From Datnioides undecimradiatus (lineage: Eukaryota; Chordata; Actinopteri; Lobotiformes; Datnioididae): a stretch of DNA of 64,000 bases. The first letter of the stretch is position 1; each line of letters opens with the position of its first letter. Under the pieces are notes generated by a model. It searched no databases and had not been told where the DNA came from. It was given only the letters and a program-made list of their open reading frames with translations. Of the stretch, positions 1 to 10,939 are shown one piece after another. The position numbers and the translations under genes were made by a program. Location: NCBI GenBank assembly GCA_008933995.1, contig WARS01000009.1, positions 298,501 through 362,500 on the forward strand, given 5' to 3'.

Positions 1-1650
1 AAGACTAACTGCATCAATAAATGCTAATGCTAAAAATAGATAAATATCATTTAAATTAGAAATATACATATAAGCATGATCTGTTTACGCAGACATTAGA
101 AAAATTAAATACATTTATTCATTTATAATTATTATCTAGTAAATAACAATTAAGTTGTAAAAATACAAGGAACATTTACACTAATAATATTTTTTTTAAT
201 TATGAGGAGGAGACAGAAAATTAATTAAATGACCATGAAATTAACTAATTATGGCTGTTTTAATGTTAGAGCAAAGTGTCTCTGTCACTTTAAGAAAACA
301 GAGACAATGACAATAATAAAAAACACAATGTGATTTATTAATATTTGATCAATAACCTAAATGTAAAAGTATGAAAATCAGCTACTGCTTCGGCTTCGTT
401 AATTAAATATGAATAAAGTTGCTTTATATCACCATGTGACCTGACACTGTGCCTTGATGTCTTGCTTGTCCTCGGCACCTATTGGCTGACGTTAGGACGC
501 CGCCTCGAAGGATTCAACACGACGGGAATAAAACAAAAAGAGAGAATAGGTGCGAGCTGGTGTGGGAAGGCCGCTGCTCCTGCAGAGTCTGCTGGCTGAG
601 GGAGAGAGTGTGGGAGGTGGAGGAGGGGCCTTCTGTAGTTGGATCAGGTGCCAGGAGGAGTCGGTTGATTGGGAGCCTCCTGGAACAAAGACGGGCAGCC
701 GATACATGAAAACCGACATCAGTCACATCAGATTAAACCTGCTGCAGACAGCTGCAGCGGCCTGAGAATGAATCCTAAAGTCACCCGCAGTTTGACGTTA
801 TCCCATACCCCATCGGCCTCGGCGGTACGTGCTCACTCTAACATGCTAAAAAATCAAAAGGCAAATGTGATATTTGTCAAATAAAAGCATGTTTAACATT
901 TTCACTAGTGCAACTTTAGACTTTAAGTCTTGTTTTAAGAGTTTCAACCAACCAACTTCTAGCGTCCTGGTCTGATTACATTACACTTTGTGGCTCCACT
1001 GGCTGCAGCAATAAATCAGATTGTAAAGACTGTGCGCGTCTTTCCTAATTAATAAATAGCCTCAGTTGTTAGTTTCCAAACTTCTGCAGTACAGCATGAT
1101 GTTCATTTAATTAATTAAAGTCTTATTTTGCATTAAATATTTGCTTTGCACACAGCTTTGGTTGCTAATGTCTCAAAGGGACAAGATGGCAACACTGACG
1201 TGTCAGACTTGCTTCACGCCAACCCGTCGGCGATGCCGTGGTGGCAACTTTAACTTCCGAGGGGAATTAGGTCTCAAAACACACACAACAAGCTAAAAAC
1301 TCACACTTGATCGCTCATTACTCGGCCCACATCTTATTCTTCACCCAGAAAGACAGAGCCGTCCCTGCTACATCTGCCTCGCGCCTGCTGCACGCCTTCT
1401 GCCGGCGCTGGCTGCGCGCCAACTGTGCCGGCTTCAATCCGCATCTGAGCCAGATCTGTCGATAGTTTGGTTCCCGCCCGAGACGTCGGCGTCCTGGTTT
1501 GCTCTGATGGAGCTCCAGCAGTAGGAAAAAGACAAAAACAAGGAGAAAAGGCTTTTTCTAGGCGCGATGCTCGCTCCATTAAAGGAGCTCCCTGGGTCTG
1601 TGAGTCTTCCTCACAGGACGTCGGTTGGAAGAGATAACGCTGACTGACAG
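1..1650. other. Unique non-coding sequence, AT-rich at the left
   Basis: The first 420 bases are strongly AT-rich, with many TAAT and AATTAA strings. From about 480 to 830 the composition becomes more balanced, and an inverted CCAAT box sits next to a CRE-like half site (ATTGGCTGACG near 481). Small open frames of 60 to 80 codons occur on both strands, but none has a recognisable domain and they overlap each other, as chance frames do. No repeat family is recognised. This could be intergenic or intronic. Confidence 0.5.
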
Positions 1651-1663
1651 GCGACCCGGTGGA

Positions 1664-1700
1664 CCCAGAGTGATGGGCTTTGGAGGCCCATCACTCTGGG
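1664..1700. repeat. Perfect 15-bp hairpin with 7-base loop
   Basis: Arm CCCAGAGTGATGGGC (1664-1678) is followed by the loop TTTGGAG (1679-1685) and the exact reverse complement GCCCATCACTCTGGG (1686-1700). The stem is GC-rich and has no mismatch. It is shorter than a typical pre-miRNA stem and the pairing does not continue outward. It may be a protein-binding inverted repeat, a remnant of a small inverted-repeat transposon, or a replication-slippage palindrome. Confidence 0.85.
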
Positions 1701-1808
1701 AGAGGCCTCCGAGCTCTACACCGCCTGAAAACCACCAGTGCTACGATAGGGCAAGCGTCGTGGGAGGCCTTCCTTTCTCTCTGATGCTCCCTCACTGCTC
1801 CCAGACAA

Positions 1809-1825
1809 ACACACACACACACACA
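1809..1825. repeat. (AC)n microsatellite
   Basis: A short pure AC run ends in a degenerate ACATGCACGCG continuation. Confidence 0.9.
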
Positions 1826-1894
1826 TGCACGCGAGCGTACCTGGCTGCTGAGGGGGAAACAGAGATCACGGGAGGTGAACGGTGTCGCAGCTGG

Positions 1895-2460
1895 AGCTGG
1901 AGCACCCCTCCTTCCCCCTCCATCAGTCTTGATGTCATTGCTCACAGCCCCCAACCCCTCTCCCGACCTTTCTCAGTGACCTTTTCCTCTGACCTCCTGT
2001 AATCCTCCCACCTGCTACTTCTTCTCCGTCTCCTTCCCTTTAGCTCCCTCCTCTGTCTCCTTCCCTCTCGCAGCCTCACCCCCTGTAGCCCCTTTCTGTC
2101 ATTTTCCCCCTCCCTCATCCACTCTTGTCACCCCCCCAAGTATCCATGTCACCTTTCCATCTTCTCTCCTTCCCCCCTCAAGTCCTTCCCTATCAGCCTC
2201 TCCCTTCCCTTCCTATAGCTCCTCTGTTAAAGCGATGAAAACCCCCCGCCTGTCACTTCACCTCCACTCCAATCCCTCAAACTTCCCCCCTTCCCCCTCC
2301 TCACCACCGCCCCCCCACCTGTCAATCTTACTTCATTACGCGGCCCACTTACAGGAAATCCTGCAACCCCTCCCTCCCTTCACCATCTCCGATCTTTCCC
2401 CCTTCGCCTCCCTCTTTTTCAGTCAGCTGGTCAGCCAGCATGTCCTGTCATCCACCTTGT
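1895..2460. repeat. Polypyrimidine-skewed low-complexity tract
   Basis: For more than 500 bases the + strand is overwhelmingly C and T, in CCTCC, CTTCC and TCTCC strings with only scattered purines. A reading frame through it (2235-2549) is made of Pro, Ser, Leu and His and has no coding value. Such tracts can form triplex DNA and are common in fish introns. Confidence 0.8.
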
Positions 2461-2463
2461 CCA

Positions 2464-2491
2464 ACACACACACACACACACACACACACAC
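2464..2491. repeat. (AC)n microsatellite
   Basis: A pure AC run of about 14 units sits at the end of the polypyrimidine tract. Confidence 0.95.
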
Positions 2492-2670
2492 CTCTGTCAG
2501 TCTACCTGACCTACTTCCATCACTGTGCCTTAACCTCTCTCCCCATTAAAGCCCAGTGGCTAAGTCAAAACTCTTGACTCACTCAGTCCAGTTTGGTTAC
2601 CTCCTTGGTTTGGCATCAGGCAGCTGGCTGATGTGTCCTCCTGCAAGCTTATTTCTGATGCTAAAACAGA

Positions 2671-2690
2671 CAGCGCCACCTCTGCTGGCA
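2671..2690 (-). promoter_or_regulatory. CTCF-like motif
   Basis: The reverse strand reads TGCCAGCAGAGGTGGCGCTG, which resembles the CTCF core (CCA, a pyrimidine/purine pair, AG, then GGCGC). There is one extra base relative to the usual core spacing. Motif match only; occupancy is unknown. Confidence 0.3.
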
Positions 2691-2699
2691 GGAGTGCGC

Positions 2700-3354
2700 C
2701 TGAGCTCACAAGCTGCTGAGGTTAGCACCATGAAGACCTCAAACTCCACTAAGATCTTTGTTAGAAGCCTTTTCTCATTAAAACTAGAGGGCATACGTCC
2801 ACAAAACCTCGCCGACACTCTTCCTCACTGATATAAAAATCTAGCGTTGCGCTACTGCAGCCCAGCATGGAGCCATAACTTCGGCGAGCGAGTCTTGTCC
2901 CTTTTCACTGTGGAATTTGCCATCATTTCAACCTTTTCCACTCAATTCGGGCCTTATTTCATGTCATACGGCCGCACCCGTATACCGCTGTGTCACGAGG
3001 AGAAAAGAAACGCATTTGAGTGCTGATTCTCTCTTCGCGTCTGGCCTTTTGTGCGACCGCGACAGCAGAGAAAAGGACAAGATGGAAAAGAGGCTTCAGA
3101 GGGTCATTAACTGCTCTTTCACTCAAGGGGATGGAAAAGAACGATGGTTACGAGGACCGGTGGACCATTTACTTCATTTATTTAGGTGCACTGACACCAT
3201 TACGGAACTTACAAAAACACCCTCATTCGTACATGAAGTCGGTCTATGGTTGCAGTGTTTTCTGTATGTACTGACTGCAGGCACCGGAATTCATATTTGT
3301 GAATAAATGTGAATAATTAGGTAGTTGCAGACAAAGATCCGTTCCCCACAGTCC
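2700..3354. other. Unique non-coding sequence
   Basis: Mixed composition with no recognised repeat. An open frame of 129 codons (2917-3306, + strand) has no recognisable domain and overlaps a second frame in another phase, so chance is the best explanation. Confidence 0.5.
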
Positions 3355-3560
3355 GTGGTCATGTTTCCATCGCGTAATTTTCATTGCTTTTTAAATCCGC
3401 GATTAGAAAATTGGCAAAAGAAAAAGTTTTGTCTTATTTGACGAATAATTGATGTGGAAATAACTTTTTACAGTGTTGTCGGATGTTTAACTCACATGGC
3501 GGATCAGCTGTTTCCTCTCCAGGGGAAGAAGAAGAAGAAGATGTTACCTTCCTCACATTA
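3355..3560. mobile_element. Possible MITE-like repeat, left part
   Basis: Near 3365 the sequence carries a GTTTCCATCGCG string, and near 3450 an inverted counterpart (GATGTGGAAATAAC). This layout resembles short inverted-repeat DNA elements of fish with GTTTCCA-type ends. A second related string, GCATTGGAAACGC, lies in inverted orientation at 5557-5569, beyond the LINE cluster. The LINEs may therefore have inserted into an older element of this type. The similarity is weak and the family unnamed. Confidence 0.3.
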
Positions 3561-3668
3561 GCTCATTTTCATTGTGTTTTCTCTGTTTTTCGCTGTTTTG
3601 GGTTCGACTGTGCTCTTCTGATAATCTGGTTTCCAGCTGGAGATCACCGCTTGCAGCTCATCAACAAA

Positions 3669-3779
3669 CCTCCTCTTCTTCCTTTCAGCTGTTCCCTTCA
3701 GGGGTCGCCACAGCGAATCATCTTCTTCCATCTCGCCCTATCCTCTGTGTCCTCTTCCCTCACACCAGCTACCTGCATG
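3669..3779 (-). mobile_element. RTE-type LINE, 3' end (left piece of a split copy)
   Basis: Read on the - strand, this piece contains the terminal segment of an RTE-like LINE: the string GATTCGCTGTGGCGACCCC (within 3702-3720), then GGGAACAGC and a short A/G-rich tail ending near 3669. The element is interrupted at 3779/3780 by the L2-type insertion and resumes at 4984. The right piece encodes the C-terminal reverse-transcriptase region, so this left piece is the 3' end. Family assignment comes from recall of fish RTE tails, not from a search. Confidence 0.7.
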
Positions 3780-4983
3780 CTACGCTTTGGATGGTGTTAC
3801 CCTGGCCTCCAGTTCTACTGTGAGGAACCTGGGAGTCATATTTGACCAGGATATGTCCTGTCAGTCCCATATTAGGCAGGTCACTAGGACTGCCTTCTTT
3901 CACTGCGCAACACTAGCTAAGATTAGGAGTATCCTGTCCAAAAATGATGCCGAAAACTGGTCCACATTTTGTTACCTCAAGGCTGGACTATTGTATTCCT
4001 TGTTGTCAGGGTTGTCCGACTAGCTCACTGCGAGGCCTCAGCTCATCAAAACGCTGCTGCAGGGTTCTGGTGGGGAATTATGAGAGAGAGATCATATTTC
4101 TCGGTCTTAACTTCTCTTCATTGGCTCCTGTAAAGTCCAGAATAGATTTTTAAAGTCCTTCTTCTTACCTACAAAGGCCCTTAATGGCCAAAGCTCCCAT
4201 TACAACCTCAATGAGAGATGCTAAGTCCCCTATCAACCCAACAGATCACTTGGCTCCCAGAGTGCAGGTTTGCTTGTGGTTCCCAGAATCTCCAAGAAGT
4301 AGAATGGGAGGCCGAGCCTTTGGCTATCAGGCTCCTCTCTTGTGGAACCAGCTGCCAGTCTCTGGGTCCCGAGGCGAACACCCTCTCTACTTTTAAAGTA
4401 AAACTTAAAAACCTTCTTGTTAGACAAAGCCTACAGCTAGCTCAGATTTACCATCTGAACTACACCATCATACCATCCCAGTTATGCTGCTATAGGCGAG
4501 GCTGCTGGGGGGCGATCCTCGATCATCTCCACACTCCTCCCTCTTCCCTCTCTCTCCGCTCCATTAGCTCTGTCTCCTCTCTCCCCTAGTGCTGTACTTG
4601 TTTCTCTCTGGTCTCTCTCTGTACCTCTCTACAGATACCTGTGGCTCCAGAGCTGAACATCTGATCTGTGGCTCCACCGGCCTGCCCGTGTCCTCTGCTG
4701 CCTATTGCTGTCATTTGCTGTCATTATTCTATATTGCCCCCCCCCAACGGTCAAGACAGATGGCCGTCCACCTAGAGCCAGGATCTGTCCAAGGTTTCTG
4801 CCTGTTAAAGGAAGTTTTTTCCTTGCCACTGTTGCCAAGTGCTTGCTCATGGTGGAACTGTTGGGTGTAATAACATTAATAGTGTGGTCTAGACCTGCTC
4901 TGTTTGTAAAAGTGCCCTGAGATGACTTTTTGTTGTGAATTGGCGCTATATAAATAAAATTGAATTGAATTGAATTGAATTGA
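3780..4983 (+). mobile_element. L2/CR1-type LINE, 5'-truncated, with 3' UTR and tail
   Basis: A truncated non-LTR retrotransposon on the + strand. It begins inside the reverse-transcriptase C-terminal region, with the motif NLGVIFDQD encoded near 3823, followed by HIRQVTRTAFFH, a SRLDYC motif near 3987 in another frame, and SRMGGRAFGYQAPLLWNQLP near 4300. Several frameshifts and stops break the frame, so it is dead. After about 4440 comes a 3' UTR ending in TTGGCGCTATATAAATAAA and an (ATTGA)n tail, a signature of abundant teleost L2-like LINEs. It sits inside an RTE-type LINE of opposite orientation. Loss of the 5' end is typical of LINE retrotransposition. Confidence 0.85.
3787..4420 (+). 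pseudogene. LINE reverse-transcriptase C-terminus, frameshifted
   Basis: The remnant coding part of the L2/CR1-type LINE. The first frame (3787-4023) carries NLGVIFDQD and the TRTAFFH block. Homology then moves to a frame with SRLDYC and PVKSRIDF (3944-4153), then to SRMGGRAF and PLLWNQLP (4184-4396), then to a frame with TFKVKLKNLL (from about 4388). Intact relatives read these blocks in one frame. The catalytic YADD region and the endonuclease domain lie upstream and are missing because of the 5' truncation. Confidence 0.8.
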
Positions 4984-4985
4984 AT
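4958..4985 (+). repeat. (ATTGA)n LINE tail microsatellite
   Basis: About five pentamer copies follow directly after the AATAAA-containing LINE 3' end. These tails are made by the LINE's own 3'-end priming and mark the 3' boundary. Confidence 0.9.
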
Positions 4986-5500
4986 GTCCTCCTTCACTAC
5001 ATCCATGAACCTCCTCTTTGGTCTTCCTCTGGGCCTCCTGCCTGGCAGCTCTAACCTCAGCATCCTTCTGAACATGTCCAAACCATCTCAACCTGGCCTC
5101 TCCAGCTTCATCTCCGAAACATCTCACATGAGCTGTCCCTCTAATGTACTCATTCTGATCGAATCCATCCTGGTGGAAAACCTCAACATCTTCAGCTCTG
5201 CTACCTCCAGCTCTTCCTCCTGTCTTTTCCTCAAAGCCACTGTCTCTAAACCATGCAGCATCGCTGGTCTCACCACTGTCCTGTAGACTTTTCCTTTCAG
5301 TCTTGCTGGTACTCCTTCATCACACAACACACCTGACACCTTTCTCCACCCACTCCATCCTGCCTGCACACGCCTCTTCAGGTCTTTTCCACACTCCCCG
5401 TTGCTCTGGACTGATGACCCTAAGGACTTAACGTCCTGCACCTTCTGTACCTCTGCTCCCTGTAACTTAACTCCTAATATTCCCACAAAGGTAGTGGACT
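4984..5500 (-). mobile_element. RTE-type LINE, C-terminal coding part (right piece)
   Basis: On the - strand this encodes a reverse-transcriptase C-terminal region typical of fish RTE-like LINEs: VKSLGSSVQSNGECGKDLK, RRVQAGWSGWRKVSGVLCD, KGKVYRTVVRPAMLHGLETV, then (after a frame change near 5125) RLRWFGHVQKD and LPGRRPRGRPKRRFMDVVK. The 5' edge near 5500 is a truncation. The sequence stops at 4984 and continues in the same element at 3779, beyond the L2-type insertion. Frameshifts make it non-functional. Confidence 0.8.
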
Positions 5501-5610
5501 GAAGCATGCATTCATTCACAAAATTTTGGTTTAAATTTTGGTTAAAATCTGCATTTGCATTGGAAACGCTGGCGTTTTATGGTTTGTTTTCAGATTTGGT
5601 TTAGGGTTTT
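5501..5610. mobile_element. Possible flank of the older inverted-repeat element
   Basis: It contains an AT-rich run with repeated TTTTGGTTTAAA-like strings followed by GCATTGGAAACGCTGGCG. This roughly mirrors the GTTTCCAT segment near 3365 in inverted orientation. It may be the far half of the element that received the RTE LINE. Similarity is low and judged by eye. Confidence 0.25.
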
Positions 5611-6934
5611 CTCAGATTTCCAGATATTAACACATCAGCCACTGATAATGAGACATGCACACGACAGGATGGCTCACGTATTCTTGTCATAGTTTGCTAT
5701 TTAATTGAGCGTGTGGCTGCGAAGTGAAAACATCGAAATCAATTCCCACCACGGTCGGTTGCATCCGGGCGCCTCCTCATCGTCACGACGACGGATGCGG
5801 AGTCTTGTCCTATTTGATGTGGAAAACGTGCATGTTAAACAGAGCAGACACTCGGACAGCTTTGATGTAGAAACCCAAGTATTTAACAACTGGAGCAGAG
5901 CAGCAGAACATCTGCGGCTCCTCGGCACACCGTCTCAGATATTCTCAGCGTCACCATGAGACGGCTTAAAAATGAAGGAGTGATTTAAAAACGCATCGCT
6001 TGCGTCGTCTTTAACTTCGGCTGAACTTGAACGCGTGTGCATCGTCTTTTCTTGCGTGCTGCAGGCTGCTTTCTGCCTCCACTCTGCATATAGAAAACTG
6101 ATGACATCACCGCTTCCTGTGAGACGTGATTGGCTGTTTTGAAAGAAGGTCCCTACAGATATAGACAGAAACGTAGTTAATAAACCGTAACTACTAATGG
6201 ATTTTCTTGGATTATGCTGTAGCAGAATAAAAATGATACTATTTAATGTCAGTCGGACTTTAAAGTCAAGCCGCCCTTTAAAATGAAACCATGCCTGCCT
6301 CCTCTCCTCCCTCTCTGAGTGTTTGTATGCAGCGTCATGCTCCTCCTCAGTCTGTCCTGCTGTCTGCTGCTCTCTCTGCCTCAGTGACTCTCAGTCCTTC
6401 TGGCTACATGTAAACTACCCAGAATATGCCCGGCCACTTCCGTGCTCTACCCCTGTCTGCCTGTCTCGCATCTCCCCCTCTGTGTTCATGCATAACAACG
6501 TGCATTTGTGTGCATCCATGTAGACAAACTACTTATGGAAATACCACTGCTCCCCTGTCTTTCATTCTCCGCTCGTTCATGCACGTTTTTCTTTTTCAAT
6601 GCATCTATTTTTGCATCTGTCTATCTTTCCTTATAACTGCTACCTGAATATCAGAAGTAAGTCATTTCACCGTATCTGCAAAACATTTTCTCACTCTGCA
6701 GCTCTGTGGAACTTTCTTAGCCCATTTTAGTGCATTTTCCTGGTAATAGGCGGCTGATTTTGGTGCAAAACCTCATTATGCACGCTAACCGCCCTGCACC
6801 AAACCACAGCGAGGTAAAGCTGGTGGCTAGCTGGAGAAGAAAGTGGAGCGATTAACAGAGCCTTGATCCATGAATGCTATCAGCAAAACGTTAGCCACTA
6901 CGACAGCGAGACGAGACATTTCGTGCAGCTCCTC

Positions 6935-6950
6935 CGCCCCCCGGTGGCCA
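6935..6950 (-). promoter_or_regulatory. CTCF-like motif
   Basis: The reverse strand reads TGGCCACCGGGGGGCG, which differs by one base from the strong vertebrate CTCF core CCACCAGGGGGCG. Motif match only. Confidence 0.4.
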
Positions 6951-7453
6951 CAAAATTCAACTTTCACCATGTGATTTTTACACGATAACAGCAGAAAGCG
7001 CGCTTTTTGTGTGCGTCTGCGATCGTTTCAACGGGACTTTTATTGTTTAAAGCTGTTTCCTCTTTCTGTCCATTAAAGACTGTTTTCCCCTCACTCCCCT
7101 CTCTGCAACAGGCCTTTGCTTGTGTGTGCATTGGTGTATATATTTCACCGCTTTTAAAGGTTCCCTATCTCTGCCCCCCGTCCCCTCCGCCTCTCCTCCT
7201 CCCTCCTCTGCTCTCAGGTGTGTTATTTATGAGTCAGCCTGCTGGCCTGTGAATGTCTCTCCCTCCATTTTATGCTCAACTCCTTCAGAACTCATTAGAC
7301 TGTGAAGGGCAATCTACCCACCGCTGAAAAGGAGGGAAAGCACCAATTTTTCCTCGTCTTTTCTCCCCCTGCCTCGCAGCCATTACATATGGATGTCTGT
7401 TTTTAAAGGTGGGCTGTGCTGCTTTCAGCAGAGGCGGGGAATGGTTGCTGGGA

Positions 7454-7467
7454 CCAAATCGATTTGG
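7454..7467. promoter_or_regulatory. Palindrome with ATCGAT core (ONECUT-like)
   Basis: CCAAATCGATTTGG is its own reverse complement. The AATCGATT core fits CUT-homeodomain (ONECUT) sites. About four 14-base palindromes are expected by chance in a window this size, so the palindrome alone is weak evidence. Confidence 0.25.
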
Positions 7468-8371
7468 ATAACACAGCCGAGTGCAATAAGGAACAAAAGT
7501 GACTTGCTGAATTTTCTCAGGTGTTGTGTTTACCTCTCCTCCCTCGCCTCGTGCTTTCTTAAATGAACATTTCAGGTAATACGATCTCAATGCGCAAACG
7601 AAGAGAAAACACAAGCCTGCAGGCCGCTTTAAAATATTTACTCATGCATTTTGTTTTCGGGAACCAGAGGAGGAGGTCAGTTGATGTTATTTCTCAAAGA
7701 TGCGTGTGAAGATTGTGGTGAGTGTTTGTTTTGGAGGCTGCATACAGATAATACCTCTGTCATACATCTACGTTTCATTCAGGCGGACATGAAAACACCT
7801 ATTTTGTCGTTTAATTGACACAACTGCATAATTCAGCAGAAGATGCAATCATATAATACTAATACCTTCTGTGAGCGACACTCACCAGGTGGTTTTCTCC
7901 TATTCAAGGCAAAAGAAAAGAAAAACAAGTGTTCTGCTGTGTGGTAAATCAGTAATCATCTTTAATTAAAGTGCAGCTTTATTTGTGAAATGTCAAAATA
8001 AATAATAATCATAATAATAGAATCCATCTGCCTTTCACTCTGCTCTATTATTCCACACTCGGCAGCGTGAGTGTGTGCCTGAATGTAGTGATAAATGTGT
8101 AATAAAGGTGTTTTCTGAGTTTAAGCCTTGTTTACTTACCCGTTATCCACGTCTGCATCGGATATGTTGCCGAGCTATGCTCTAAAACTCAAGTTGGTTT
8201 TCACAGATATAGATGAACAAACAAACACACTTGCATGCGTGAACACATGATCTCAAGGAAACACACAAGGATGCACGCACTCGTACAGACAGCGCAGAGG
8301 AATAAGTATGTCAGCACATCTTATTCTGTGTGAGAGGCTGCTCCTTAATGCAGCTTTTATTAGATGTCCAC

Positions 8372-8410
8372 GTGTGTGTGTGTGTGTGTGTGTGTTAGTG
8401 TGTGTGTGTG
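8372..8410. repeat. (GT)n microsatellite
   Basis: Two GT runs (8372-8395 and 8399-8410) are separated by a TTA-type interruption. Confidence 0.95.
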
Positions 8411-8419
8411 ACTGTGTGT

Positions 8420-10380
8420 CTTCACTGTGCTCAGACAAGGGTCAACTTGTAAGGTGAGACTGAAGCCAGAGAGAGGCTGACAGGGAGAAAAACACGGGGC
8501 AGCGTTCCTTGTGGCTCATGCCACAAAGCATCTTGGGACTGGATCTGACCCCTTGACCACTGTTCTCTCTGGTACAATGGAGCAGAAACGCTGCACACAC
8601 TCTGCACAGTTAGAGACACTCAGCATTAAAAAAATTGTGTTTTTAGACTGAAGGAATCCATTTTAACCGTCAGTTTTAATATCTATAAACAGTAGCATGC
8701 TAGCTAGCTTTAGCCTCAGGGACTGCACATTGACACCTGTTTCCATGGGTACATCCATGCAAGTATCAAACATAAAAAAACATAAAAAATGATCAGAGCG
8801 GTCGTGTTGAGTCTGCAGGCCAATCGGGAAGATAAGACGTATTTTGAGCAGCTAACATTAGCAGATAATCTAGGCTGAACATCAGGAGACCACAGGCCAA
8901 GACCAGATTTGCATTCACCGATCGTCAGGAGTGGTGAGTTAGTTTAGATCTGTGACTCCACGTGGCAGAACCTCCCCTTGTAAAATTTCTTATTGCGTGA
9001 GATTATTTCCCTTTGCACACCTATATGAATAATAATTAAAAAAGATTAAATTAAAAACATCTCCTTAAAGTCACCAGTGGACCTGTGGAATATAAAACAT
9101 GATGCTAAGATGCCTTCGTATGCAGATGATGTTAGTGTTTTTATATAAAGTCAAGGCACCTGAAAAAGCCTCCTGTGCGCAGGCAAACTGTGAGAATAGA
9201 AAATATAATGTTTAGAGGACTTGACATTCAAATTGAAGGGTGTAGTGGAGACACTGTTTGCCAAATTATCGAAATGCCAATGCTGCTACTAAAGCTGTCA
9301 ACTAGCGGAGAGAGTGTGTTTGCAATGATTCTGTGGCACAGGTTGACGGGACAAAGGATCCAGATGAGCAGCAGCAGATGGTCCCCATGCATGAAAGTCC
9401 TCTGTTCAGGGCAACCTTGCACAAAAGTTGCTGCAGTCTCCTTTATGAGTAGCTGTATCTGATCTGATTGTGCACAGCCAAAGTGCTGCTGAGGAGGGTT
9501 TGATGGCTGAAATGAGTCAAAAGCGTGTTCCCTCTATGGGCTGATCAGGTGGATCTGATGAGTCCGTCACCGGTCCGCAGGTCCTGCAGACTGCAGTCCA
9601 GCTGGAGTGAGGCACGCCGTGTGAAGCTGGGTCATCTGATGAAGATGGCCCTGAGAGTACAGTTCATGTGTCTGAGTGATGAGTGCAGCCTCTCGTCTTT
9701 GATTGTCAGTGCTGCTGTCGGCGGCTGGCAGGAGGGGAGAGGGCAGCTTTTGTCCCTCTCAACCCCCGACCAGGACAAGTTGAAAGGGATTAAGTGGTGG
9801 AGGTGGACTGTGGTTTCTGGCCCAGATTTAAACCAGAAAGTGTTGCCGGTGCTCCCTCTTACTGTGCAGGCAGCCCATTGCTTTTCTTTATTTCATCTCT
9901 TCTGATTTGGAAATATACTAAAATACATTTTACTTACTTCTTAAGTTGCACTGATCAGGGAGCAGCTGAACTCTAGCGGACGATCGTGTGGGGCCGTAGC
10001 CACGGGCTGGTTAAAGGGATGATTAACCTTCTCGCTCATAAACTTTTGTTGAAACTGAGACTTTCAAATTAGCCGGTTTGTTTATTTTAATCAAAGGTGT
10101 TTTTCTTTTTCTTGTCTTTGGACCCAGGTACTCCCACCAGAAGAAGAAAAATGTTTGCGTGCTGATTATCTTTGTTTCTGGGTTGGCTGAACCGGCCGTC
10201 TGGATGAACAGAGACCAGGGTGTGTGGGTCGTCTGGACCCTGAGCAGACGACTGAAGGCCTGCTGGTGGTTACAGTGAGTTGTTACTGTGGGTATAGTTG
10301 TTTCCTCGTGTGCAGCTTTGGGAATGCATCTCTGCTCATGGTGTTTCCCTCCTAGTAGTTCAATAACTTTCAGAAACTCA
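8420..10380. other. Unique non-coding sequence
   Basis: No gene or clear transposon is recognised. 8690-8730 has the GCTAGCTAGC/TTAGC motif seen in many places of the window. 8739-8752 is an X-box-like string, GTTTCCATGGGTAC. Near 9117 a frame reads SYADDVSVFI and then a stop. That resembles a reverse-transcriptase catalytic box, but no supporting homology is visible on either side. The frames at 9175-9462 and 9525-9905 have no recognised domains. Confidence 0.45.
8739..8752. promoter_or_regulatory. RFX X-box-like motif
   Basis: GTTTCCATGGGTAC fits the imperfect-palindrome X-box pattern (GTNNCC, two bases, RGNNAC). Motif match only. Confidence 0.25.
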
Positions 10381-10383
10381 GTT

Positions 10384-10915
10384 CTGCTCTCCATAGCTCC
10401 TCCTCCTCCTCCTCCTCCTCTCCTTCTCCTGTTTACTTTCCTCTCCTCTCTTCTCCCCCTCCCTCTCTCTCTCTCTCCTGCGATCTTGCCACCTTGTTTG
10501 TAATTTTTTTCCTCTCTTATCTTCTGTCAGGCAGGAAAACAGCCATTTGGGGTCCTGCCGACACCAATTTCAACCACCAGAGCAAAACACACACACACAC
10601 ACACACACCAATTTCCCCTGCCACACAGCCAGCCACCCTGCTCTGTCTAATATAGCTCTCAACACAATCTCACATCATCTTCTCATCCCTCCCTCTCTCT
10701 ATCATCTGCAGATCCCACCTGGCTTCTCTCCCCACTTCACTCTCATACCCTTACCTTACTTCCTACTATGCATCCTTCCTCTGTCCTTTTCTTTTCCTCT
10801 TTCCTTTCATCCTTTCCTTCTTGCCTTTAGTTGCCGCCCTGCATCACTCTCCTTCCTCCCTCTGTCCTCACCTCCCTCCATCTCTCCATCCATCTTTCTG
10901 TCTATCTATCCATCT
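10384..10915. repeat. Pyrimidine-rich tract with (TCC)n
   Basis: The + strand is mostly C and T from 10384 to 10500 and again from 10670 to 10915. It includes a (TCC)n run at 10397-10421 and TCCATC/CTATC strings near 10890. A 195-codon frame (10547-11134) crosses this tract and two dinucleotide arrays, so its length reflects simple sequence rather than a protein. Confidence 0.8.
10587..10609. repeat. (AC)n microsatellite
   Basis: A pure AC run of about 11 units within the pyrimidine-rich tract. Confidence 0.95.
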
Positions 10916-10939
10916 GCAGTAATGAGAAAGCAGGGGCTG

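Larger units (their letters stand above)
5611..8370. other. Unique non-coding sequence with scattered motifs
   Basis: No gene is recognised. 6280-6650 and 7080-7250 are pyrimidine-rich. 6780-6950 carries GCTAGC/TTAGC-rich strings of a sort seen repeatedly in this window. 7300-7520 is complex, repeat-free sequence and includes the 14-base palindrome CCAAATCGATTTGG at 7454-7467. Open frames here are short and overlap on opposite strands. Confidence 0.5.

Noticed and set aside
2235..2549. 104-codon frame in the polypyrimidine tract
   Set aside because: Composition is fully explained by CT-rich and CA-repeat sequence.
9117..9146. SYADDVSVFI string resembling a reverse-transcriptase catalytic box
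   Set aside because: A stop follows at once and no other reverse-transcriptase motif is visible before or after, so a chance match is likely.
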